Part shown: one piece after another, positions 1 through 10,800 of the stretch
Numbering within the stretch: the stretch's first letter is position 1
Layout: the number at the start of each line of letters is the position of its first letter
Origin: Nephromyces sp. MM_2019
Lineage: Eukaryota > Apicomplexa > Aconoidasida > Nephromycida
Length of the DNA: 37,163 nucleotides
Assembly (NCBI GenBank): GCA_015657535.1
Contig: JADHZB010002075.1
Coordinates: forward strand, 15,363-52,525
Direction of reading: 5' to 3'
Translations under genes and position numbers: made by a program
Notes under the pieces: model-generated
Told to the model about the DNA's origin: nothing
The model's input: only the letters and a program-made list of their open reading frames with translations
The model's database searches: none

Positions 1-91
<91 letters not shown>
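1..91. repeat. (TG)n microsatellite at left edge
   Basis: An uninterrupted TG dinucleotide run of about 45 units begins at the window edge, so its true length is unknown. It lies upstream of the first recognisable exon of gene A and most likely sits in an intron or 5' region of that gene. The Cys-Val reading frame through it is a product of the repeat and not a gene. Confidence 0.97.
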
Positions 92-95
<4 letters not shown>

Positions 96-403
96 GAAAG
101 GTGCCTTTAAAGGTTTGTGTGTTTCTGGGTATCTCTATCCCAAGTATCTGTGTTTGCGTGTGCATTTTTATTTGTCAACCCAACTTGGTGTGTGCGTAAC
201 TTTCTTTTTTCCAAGTGTGAGTGCGTATGAACCACCACTGCGCACCACCACCTCCATCCCAAGTGTGTGTGCGCCACCACCTCCAACATCTCTCTATCCA
301 CACACATACACATTCAACTCTTGAGCACTTTTCTTTGCTTTTACCCCTGTTCACCTTCTACAAACCCCCCTTTTTCACCCAAAAAACGTCTAAAAAGGCG
401 CAG
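92..403 (+). other. Probable intron or 5' region of gene A
   Basis: No coding continuity is visible here. The frame of gene A's first exon is closed by a TAA at 391-393, so the exon must begin after that. A pyrimidine-rich stretch (about 325-380) followed by AG at 402-403 is a plausible acceptor. No in-frame ATG occurs near the exon start, and the exon opens directly inside a conserved glycine-rich domain. A more 5' exon carrying the start and probably a signal peptide is therefore expected to the left. Confidence 0.45.
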
Positions 404-3400
404 GAAGAGGGCTCTCATCCGTCTCACTGGTGGATCATCAAGATGGAGGGTCTTCAACCTCTTTTTGTGGAGCCGGAGGAGGGGGGCACTTGGGTAGAGG
501 GGGCGATGGAGTTGATGCAATCACAGGTAATGCCTGCTTGAGCTCTGGAGGGGCATATTATGATGTTTGGAGCTCAGATTTTGATAGCAACGAACCTCTA
601 CCAACTTCAAGTGGTTCTGGTGGAGGAGGAGAGAGCCTTTTGGCAGGAAGAGGAGGGGGTTTGGTGTGGATTGCTTCGAGCTCTTTGAAGGTTTTTGGCA
701 CAATCACTGCGAATGGAGGGCATGGAGAGCCTCAAACCATACAAAATGCCTCAAGTGGTAGCGAAAGCCCAGTAGGCGAAGGTGTAGGGCTAGCCAGAAG
801 TAGTGTAGCTAGCGTGAGTTCGCAAGAAAATAGCCAAGAAGGAGCGATTTTCCCACCTTTTAGAAAGTATGATGAAGATATTGAAGATAGGCCGTTAAAT
901 AGCTTTAAGTTTTTGGAGCTTTGGAGTGCGAAGAAGAATGTTGTTGACTCCTTCCAGTGTGGAGAAATAGAAGGTTTATCTCTTCTTTTGGACGCTATGC
1001 TTTCGTCTGGGACTGGTTTGAAGGAGGAAAATTTTCAAGAGAATTTCAACCCTACTTTCTTTGAGAGCGGCATTCTTCCTTTTTCAAGCTTTCAGAAGAA
1101 AAAAGATTGTGAAGAATATAAAAAGCATGAAGATGAGCCTAAGATGAGAGCTTTTGAAGGCTTTGCTTCTTGTGTGCGTTGTTTAATGAGAGAAACGCTT
1201 TGCACTGTACTCCAGGGAGTACGTTTTTCTAGTTTTTTGAATGATTTGAGAAAGAATAAGTGCATCATTCCTCCCGGTTTGGCGGATGCTAATAATCGCC
1301 GTAACTTGGATGAAAATGTGTGTAGACCTGATACTGCACCTGGTTGGATGAGCAGCAATAGCTTAAGTCGGTCGCTTGGTGTGTGTAAAACAGCAACGCA
1401 TGAAGAAGAAGCATTGAAAAAGAGCTTTTTCCAGCACTATCCCTTCAAAGAGCTCGTAGACATCTTCTACCTCTCGTGTGTGAGCTTTCGAAAGGATATT
1501 TTTGCTGCTTCTCCTCCTGTTACTTTGAAAGAGTATTTTGAGCTCGACTATACACTGAAAAAGAAGGCTTTTCCGTGCATCTCAGTTGAACCCTTTGGTG
1601 TTTGTAATGGCGTTTGCCCTCCCAATCTCACAGACTCGATGGCATGTGTTGAAAGTGGAATGCTACGCTTGAAAGAGTACCTGCAGGGCCTGAAACTGTT
1701 GCAAAGCTATGCTTTAAAGGGAATACGTGTGCTTAAGAGGCATCTCCAGCCCTTAATATCTTACTCTGCTCTTATCACCCCCCTAGAATCACACACACGG
1801 AGTTCATCCGGGGATGAAGACGCTGTGGAGTGTAACACACAGCAAGGGGATGATAGCAACGCTTTTCAGTATAGCACACACCGTTCCTTCTCTGAATCAG
1901 CATTTCATGGGGATGATATTGACAGTGGCTCTTATTATCTTGAAGTTGACTTGCCTTTACGAAGTATTGGAATCCTCAAGAAAGCACGATTTCCACCATG
2001 TAGCATGTGTGTGTGTGCCTGGAAGAGGGATGAGGCTGCACATGCTGCAGATTCCTCATCAAGAAAAAGTGATGATTTTTCTGCTTCTCTGCTCGATACG
2101 AGCTACGATTTGATACCTGCATCTCCTGTGTGTGAGCAGCCTGAAGTTACGGATGGGGGGGTGAGAAGCATAGACTCCCTACTACCCTCTACCCTCGTTA
2201 CGATGCCTAGCGACAGAGAGATTCAGGGGTCTAGCCCGTCTGCTTTAGAAAATGGGCACACTGAAAAGCTCAATGAAACGATGCCTTTACCCCCTTTGAA
2301 GATGAAAAGCGAAGATGAAGATGTGATTTGGAGGAGAATTATGCTCGAACAAAATGCCTTTGAGGGAGGAGAAGAAGGGGGGAAACAGCAGAGCGAAAAA
2401 ATGCCGTCTTCGCCTCTTTTGCCTCCTTCATCTGTGGCAGCAAAGAAATCCAATGATGATTCTCAATATGTAGATAAGGATTCAACTAGCTCTTCAAAGA
2501 AGCAGCTTCATCCCGGAAATCCGAAAGGAGGAGGCGCTTCTACGATGAAACCCTCCTCTTCTCACACACCACCACCCCCTGAGACTCAAAATTATTACTA
2601 TGGGAATGATCCTTCGCAGCTTGGTCAAGGGGGGGGAAGTGGGGGTTCCGTGATATTGCAGCTGAAAGAGTTGATTGGCAATGGAACTGTCTCTGCTTCA
2701 GGGGGGGATGGGGGGAAATGCACAGGAGGAGGTGGTGGGGGGGGGATTGTGGGGTTTAGTTGGCTACCCCCCGGAAAGTATGGATTACTAAATTTTTCTG
2801 GTTCGATTTCTGTAGCAGGAGGAGGCCCAGATAGTTCTCTACAGTGTGCACGCTCTGGGATAACCCTAGGCTTTCCCGGTAGCTCTGGGCTAATAGCAGC
2901 TCTCTCACCTTGCAGCCCTGGATACTACTCCTCAGATTGTTCTCCATGCCCTGTTGGTACCTATAATACTATGGGAGAGGCAGAATGTTACCCTTGTGAG
3001 AATAAGCCTACAAATGAGGCTTATTATACTGAATTTGGGGTTTCTAGCGTTCATTGCCCTTATGCTTGTCCCGAGGGTTTCACGGATGTTTCTCGAAATC
3101 CTCTATGTTGGTCACCGATTAGATATTTTGTGGCTATTTTCTGCAGCTGGATAGGCATCACTGTCTTATCTACTATTATCCTCTTTCTAATCATCATCTC
3201 CCTGACGCTGCGAGCTTTTCGAAGATACAAGCAAAAAATGAAGAAAATGAGAGCAATTTACGATCCTTCAAGAGGTAGAGGAGGAGATGGAGATTTTTCA
3301 GATTCTGCTGCTTCTTCCAAGCTTCTTCCGCACGAGAAAACTCAATCTTCAAGCGATAATACCAGGATTTTTTCCGAAGAAAAAGGCCTGAAAAAACGCT

Positions 3401-4879
3401 CATCCTTTTATCACTTGCTCAGCTCCCTCAGCCTGCTGACCAGCACCGACGAAACTCAACCCAACAGCCTTTTCTTTTATCCTTCTTCCCTCCAAAACAC
3501 TCCCCCCCACTCGCTTGATCTCACTCGAAAAAACGAAGCAAACAGACGTCTTCGAATGCTCAAACCTACCCTTAGCCTTGAAGATATTCCGTATCACGTC
3601 CTTCGAGTTTATTTGTTAGGAAACAACTCACACACAGCTCCCTGGGAGATGGACCCTATACCTCCCCAGGAGATACTGGCTTTGGTAAATGAGAAAGTCT
3701 ATGCTGACTTTGCTGAGCATATCAACGGCCTAGCAAAGTGGCCACTCTATCATCGCATACTTTATCCCTTTCTGAGAGCTTTTTACTTTCCCGTTTCAGA
3801 TATGCTTCAGGCTGCTACCAGAAGAAGAATAGCTTCTTCAATCCTCTTCTTCATCTCAAATCTTGAAGATATGCATAGCAGGCAATATCTCTTCTTGAAG
3901 AATATAAGGGCTCGAGAGCTATCTCCCGGATTAAAGTTTGGCTGCGACCCCAACTGCATAGTGGGATACATAGATATCCTCGACTTTGATCGCTCCCTCT
4001 TCAATTGGACTTGCAGACCATCCCTCCCAATGGCTCTGCTTCTCTCTGGAGACGGATCTTATCTCTACCCTTATACGCTGAACTTGAAAGATCCGCTAGT
4101 AGCTTCTATGGGGCAATATCTTGGAGCAAATCGCTGGATTTCTACGGTAAAAAGGATGAATTTTATCTTCAGGCTGCTTCCTTGTCAGGAGTGGATTAGG
4201 AGTTTTTGGATAGGTGATGAAGGAGATGAGAAGGATGGATGTTTTCAGCCTTTTTCTTCTTCCGTAGATACTGGCAGTGCTGCGAAACCGAGCTCTTTGC
4301 TGCCTACTTCTCCTGAAGTTTTTACGAACTCTCGGGATTGGAGTAGCGAGAAGAAGCTCACCCTTGAGGGTGGTGTGCGAAGAAGTGGTGTAAGCCATGG
4401 CAGCAAAAGCTTTGAGAAGGAAAAGAAACTTCTCTGGGGTTATGATGAAACGATTTTGTGTTGTTCAAACTTCATTCTACGTGTTGGTAATGACTTGATC
4501 ACCTGGTTGCTTGGAACGGTTCAACTGGGAGACTCGATGATATCTGATCTTCTTCTTCAAATCAATAAGGATATAGCAAGCAATGATTTGAAGGTAAATG
4601 CTTATCAGTTTGGCATTTTTGTGAGGCAAGCTGCAGGCAGGAGGAAGTCACAGCTCGTGAGTACTCATAATAATAGTAGTAGTCTTTTAGGGGGGGGTTT
4701 AACCGCCGGAGATGCTACTAGCAAAGAGGTAGAAGCTAATCTTCGAGAGGGTGGTTTCGGTTCTAATCATTCTCTCATCTTTACAAATACCCTAGGAGGT
4801 GGTGTTCAGGCTTCTCCTGGTGCTGTGATGGTCGGCTGGGAGCCGAGTCATCAAAGCACCTTTGCTTTGCCTTATGAAG
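404..4879 (+). CDS. Gene A exon 1 (partial): glycine-rich domains, Cys-rich module, TM, conserved cytosolic domain
   Basis: One open frame runs from about 394 to the donor TATGAAG|GTGAGT at 4879/4880 (phase 1). The first glycine-rich segment is at about 445-730 (GAGGGGHLGRGGDG). It is followed by a Ser/Glu-rich insert with scattered Cys to about 2500, and a second glycine-rich segment at 2617-2900 with a long Gly run. A Cys-rich module lies at 2911-3115 (CSPGYYSSDCSPCPVGTY, then CPYACPEGF), followed by a hydrophobic helix at 3124-3215 and a basic stop-transfer stretch. A conserved block at about 3580-4230 contains VYLLGNNSHTAPWEMD and GDGSYLYPYTL. These motifs match what I recall of the plant family. 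The start at 404 is a guess, because the frame only fixes it as 3' of 393. Confidence 0.75.
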
Positions 4880-7800
4880 GTGAGTAGGGGACTCTGGGGA
4901 ATGATGGAGGATTTGTTTTGAGAAGCACAGAGAGCTAGTCTTCTCTCTTTTCTTCTTCGATTAGCGTTTGAGAGATGATAGGAATGTGCGTAAGACTTGT
5001 GCGTGTGTACGAGTATGCGATTATTGCCGAGATTTGTCTTGATGAGAAGTGTAGTATTTGAAGATCTTGAAAGCAGAGAATTTACTATTTTAATTCATAG
5101 AATACTACTTTTTCTATCAATTCATCAAAATCATCAAGAAGCACCAAATCTTTCGCGAATTTTTTCTCCCTCTTTATGCTATGCTCTTGCAGCTACTGTG
5201 AAGTCTTCTTCTTTAGAGAGTAAGCATTCAATTGAGAGCATTTAAAAGCGTTGCTGATACGTATTCTATCCCTATTCATACCTTGTGTTTGCAGCTACTA
5301 CAAAGACTTCTTTAGACCCAAAGGTTTCTCGTGGCCTTAAAGGACCGCCAAAATCAGCGAAGAATACATTGCCATTAGATGATATGGTGGTTCCTTCCTC
5401 CATAGGAGAATTGATGAGCAGCACGATGATAAGGTATGTTGGGCATAGCCTCCCTGGAGTGGTTGGTGTGCAGCAACCTAGACTTCATCTTCAACAACCG
5501 GGTCTTCATAAGCTTCCTCCCCATGATGAAGCAGCAGAGACAGTAGCTTCTCTTATGCTTTCTAGTGATGGTCTCTCTGCCGGTTCTCTCCCTATAAAAA
5601 TGCCCCAAAGGAGCCTAGCAGCTCGACTAGCTAATTTCCCTAGTTCTTCGAGAAATCTGCCAAAGCGAAAGAACACACAGCAGGGAGGGATATCTACGAG
5701 CAGAAGTTTAAGTTCTAGTGAAAGTCTTGCCGGCCAAAGTGGACCTCCCGCACCTTGGAATATAGCCTGTGATCCCGTTATTAGTGTAGTACCTTCTTTC
5801 CACCCTCCTGCTAGAAGAATCTCTACTGTTAGTGGATCTGCTTCTGAGTCTGATCACGCCTCAAATCTTCATCTTTTGCGTTATAAGGGCGTTGGCTCAG
5901 CTTCTACACGTAGCTCTCACTCTCCTACCAGTGGAGAACCCCTCAGCAGGCTAGTAACTGCTGGATCATCTAGCGAAGTTTTGCTAGACTCTGCCAAAGC
6001 CGATGAGCGTGTGGCAAACTACCCTGGTTGGGGGTTTAATGACTTTTCATTGGAGGACTTTATTCAGTGGTGGTGGTGGCCTAGCAGTAAAGTCTTTGCT
6101 AATCGCTTGAGATCTAGAGTAAGAAAAGATACCATTTTAGATCTTAGATTTGGCTTAATCTTCACAGAATGTGATGCTAGTTCTATTCTGTGCAGTAGCA
6201 ATGTCAGATATTTGGGGGCTCCTTACTATTCTTCGCTGCTTTCACGTGTGTGTAGAATGAAGAAAAAAGTGTGTAATTCGAGGTATTTTTTGATGGAAAA
6301 TCCGCTGTTAGTCGTTACTCGTTCAGCCGTTACCTCACCGGCTATACGGCTGCTACCCTTTGAAGAAGTGAGAGGAGAAGACCACAGTAGTTCCTTATCC
6401 TCTATAGATTTTCATGGGTATAAATCTAGGAAGTTCCTACAAGATGTTGCTGCAGATGATGCATTTCGTCATGAAGATGCGAATCTTCGTTGCGGGAGAG
6501 GAGATAAAGCGATTAGCGTGAAGAAACCAGCTTTTTCAGGTGATTTTGAAGGAGAATCCAAAACTGATGAAAAGTATGGATATTTTCATGATGAGAATAT
6601 CTTATCTTCATCATTGTTGATCAATGAAGGTGAGTTTTGTTTGTGTGTGTGTGTGTGTGTGTGCTTTGCGTAGTTTTTCATCTGAGAATAGTAACATAGC
6701 TGATTACGGTGTGGGCACACCAGCTAGTGAGAAAGCTATCCATTCAGCACTGATGATAGATGAAAAGGCTTTGCATGCCTTAACACATGTGCTTCTAGAC
6801 TGAAGAGCTTAGATAGCCTTTTTCAAAAAGGTAATGGCAGCAGCTCAGACTTGGTGTTTAAGGAAGATGATGAAATTTGGTGAATTAGTAGGATTTTGCA
6901 AGATACTTCACAGCTAAGCAGCAATCATCATATTTTAGTTCATGATATGCACACAAGTGCTACTGAAGGTTTCTAGATTCACTTTCCACCCACAGTATAG
7001 TTTTTATTTGAGTAAAAGGCCGGGAATTCCTTCGGTTAGCTGCTCTTTCTTTAGAGGGCGGTAAGAACGTTGAACCAGAGCAAACTGCAATTCCCCAATC
7101 TTGTTCGAATGGTGCAGGAAACCCTTCAAACCTAGGATATCCTCCTCACAAAGAAAAAGAAGAAGGGATGGCCGTGGATTTCCTTGGTTCTACCCTCACA
7201 CATTTTCTCATTTCGCCACACAACACTAGACTAAGTTCTTCGCTAACAGCACCTAAAGATGCCCCTTTCCCTTCTCCAAAGAGTATTGCCAAGGAGACTT
7301 CCGCTACTCCACTTTCTCCGCCTCTCGGTGAGTTCAATGATCGCCCTAATAGCTCTGATTTCAGGCGTTTTTCCAGCGGAACTACAGAGGATTTAAAATC
7401 TTCAAGAGCGAAACAGAATGATCTTTCTGCACACACGATAAATTCTGCTACAAAATATGAAAACTCAGGGATTCTCGTTGATGAAGAATTCCTCTTCCAA
7501 AGACCCTGGATGAGGCAGGAGGTTCTGCCTTCAGATGATCTCGAAGAAGTAGAGGCAGGCTTATCACAGAGTCCAAGGGAGCAAGTGCTCCATCCTCTTA
7601 GTTTAACTAGGGGCTTGAAGTGTTTCTTAGAGAGTATGTCTCTCCTGGTGGATAAGCTGATATTTTTTGCAGGGCAAGCTAGAGCTTTCGTCGGCTTAAC
7701 GCTTGTTAACATCTTTTGCATCTTCCTGATTATTTTCCGGGAAATTTATGTAGTTTTTAGCTTTATAATTTGCCTACCGGGTAGTCTTCTGCTCGCAAGC

Positions 7801-10800
7801 ACGGCAAATTATCTAAACAGGTGGGAGGGATTGTGTGGGAATCGTTGAAGATGAGGAGAATTTTCGGGTTTTTTTTAGATTTTATGCAGTTTTAGATGAT
7901 TTTGGATGAGAAAGTGGGATTTAAGGTAGTGTGTGTGCTGTGAAGATTTTGGGGGATTTTTTATTCGAGGATTTTTGTGTGTATTTTTATTAAAATATAT
8001 GTTTTTTTGTGTGCTTTGCTTAGTGATGTTTTCCTGTGTGTTTTTAGCTGCTTTATGGGGGAGATTAGGGAGTATTGGTTGGGCTCTTTTGCATCTGATT
8101 GTTGCAAAGAATCTTTCTGAATGGTGGAAGTTGTGTAAGCCTTTTGAGGGAAAAATGTGTGTCTACCTTTTTTTTGTAGTGGTGGGAAGTGTGTTTTTTT
8201 TATTTGAGCTTAACGATGGCTTAGTGGAGGATTGTGTCATATTGTAGTTACCTTGAAGTTTAAATTAGCGATGTCGCACACAGAGAAGCAGCAACACACA
8301 GAGTAGCACATACAGCAGAGCACATGCACAGAAGCTCGCACAGAGGAGCACACAAACACACACAAACATACGCACACACACACACACACCGTCCAACCCT
8401 GTAGAAAAAATTCCCACCAGCATCTTCCTAGGCTACCTAATACATATCCACTCACAAAGTTACTTTTTTTCAGTGTATGATTGAGTTGATTTGGGTGTTG
8501 ATGAGTGCTCTTAATGCTTCTAGATCCGTTTATATTGAACTCATCTAAGCTTACAAAACTTGTAAAAAAATCCGGTTTTTGAGGGTTTTGTCACAGAGTT
8601 GCTAAATCTTTCTTTTTCCAGGTATTTGCTGGTTTCTTCCCTTATTTTACTGCAAGCTCTCAACAGTATGATGCTGGTGATGCAGTTTATACAGGTAGTT
8701 TTTTAGATTATTTTTTGAGCTTTTACGTTTTCATATCCCCAATGAGTAGAGGCAGAAAATATGTTTGAAAGACGAAGGAAATTACTCAAAAATTTGTTTT
8801 TTTTTTGAAGAGAAAAAATGAAAATATATACTTTGAGGAATCAATACTAGGATCCTCAAAGCTCCTTGGAGGATTAATAACACACTTTTTCAGACCTTTG
8901 CCAATGCTTTCTCTAGCATAAATGCTCACTAGTTTGTAGGCTTTTATTGCTAAGACTAGCACTTGGCTAGATATTTTGAAGATGCTCTTTTTTTCATATA
9001 TATTTTTTTATATTTGAAGATATTTCTTTAGGGTTGTGTGTGCACACTCATTGACAAAAATCAACCGATCTGCAGATCTGTTTAGTCTATTTTATGTAAT
9101 TTAAATGAATATCTGACTGACACACGTTAGTAATGCTCTCTTTTACCTTCTCCTGAATGCTTTTGGCTTCCTACTGCTATATCAACAGAAAGGTTAAATA
9201 AAAGGGTGTGTGTATAGCATTTAAAGAGATTCAGGCAAATTTACAGATTGAATTTTGCATGCTTTTTTTTGTGCTTTCCGTGCTCAGTTTGAGAGGTTTT
9301 TTTTCAGCGTATTAGATGGAACGCTTTCTTGCATATATACGTGTGTATGTGGGCACCATTTGTTTTTTATTTTTTCACATATACCCTTGTGTGTGTATGA
9401 AATCCGATATTTTTCTTCTGCATATACATGTGTGCAAAATTCTGGAGAAATTCATCATACTGTGCCTGAATAAGCATTTTCTGGTAGTACCAATGTGCCT
9501 GGTTTGATTCTGCTTATCTCCTTTGAAAATATTAGAAAAAAACTCTGATAAATCTCACTCCTTTTTTAAATCTTCTCGCAGCTGAATCTTGCAGATGCTA
9601 TTTTCTAACTACTATTAGCAGCCAAATACAACGCTTATAATTCCTCCTTACTTTTACTACTTCTTTGCAGTACTACAGCACTAGTCCAGCCTTGCTCTAT
9701 TTCGTACTTTTGTTCCCTCCTCTAGCCGATGTCTCGTCGGTTGCTTTCGGGGTGATTTGGATTCTGCTATCCGCTGAAAATCTCGGGCAAAAATTCGTTT
9801 CATTTACCTTTGCTTCATTTCTTAATACTGCCGCGGGTTAGTAAACTGCTTAAAAACTTATAGATAAAAGCATCATGATTAATTGCATATAAGAAGAAGC
9901 TACTTTCCAGGTATTTTACAGTAGCTGCGTAAATTTTAAGCAGAAATGACGGATTTTCACCAGACTGTAGATGATTCTCCTAGGTGGTGACTGCGTGTAT
10001 GGAATGCATAGAGCTTCCTGAAGCGCCGGAAGAATAGATTTCTCCTTTAAGTAATCCCGTAGATTTTTTCATTTTACCTGGTTAATTCCTCACAATCTTA
10101 GTGTTTAAAGTAGTCTTGCAGAGCATTGCAATGAGCCACCGGAAGATGCAAAAAGCAGCTCCATCCAGGTAGTTATATATCCGGAAACTACAAGATTCAG
10201 CTTCATTATTTGATGGTAGGAGACTTAAAACAATCAAATGAGAAGGATTTTGCCTTTAGATGAAGCGAGTTAATTCGGAGTATGCTAAGCGTAACCAACT
10301 GCTTTCTCTTATTTTTGTTTAGAAATCTCCAAAAAGCCTAACAAAGTTGTGTGAATGGCCAAGCTGTACTTGCGTCGTCCTTTGCTTTTGTGTGTTGCAG
10401 CTTGATATTATTATAATGGCCGCATTTGAAATATTGACTGAACTCTTTGGAGAATACTCAGAGTGTGAAGTTCTTTGAGTTGATTTTTCTAGCCTTTGTG
10501 TGTATATTTGTTGTTTCATACTGCGTAACCCCTTTTTTTTGCTAGTCTTCTTATGGCGATTCATTTTTTGTGTATATAGAAGAAATCTTCTTCTTCATTT
10601 GAGTACCTAGCATAGTTTCATCGCTTTATTTAAGAAGCAAATCTTTGAAGAAGATCGTCTTTTTTCCACATCTCTGGATGGCATTGTGAGCTTTACGAAT
10701 AGAGTACATTGGAAAAATAGTAAGTTTTCCCTCTTCAATTTGGTGGGGATGTAGTCTCTCACACATTTATTTCCCTGTTGTCGATCTCGTTCTTTTTTCA

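Noticed and set aside
4..324. Cys-Val repeat open frame at left edge
   Set aside because: It is simply the translation of the TG microsatellite plus flanking intron; no coding evidence.
7317..7360. GTGAGT...TTTCAG resembling a 37-nt intron inside exon 3
   Set aside because: Far shorter than the other introns here, and the frame is open through it; removal would shift the frame.
7933..8247. 104-codon hydrophobic open frame in gene A intron 3
   Set aside because: T- and G-rich DNA gives Phe/Val/Cys/Leu codons by default. No phase-compatible splicing includes it as a whole.
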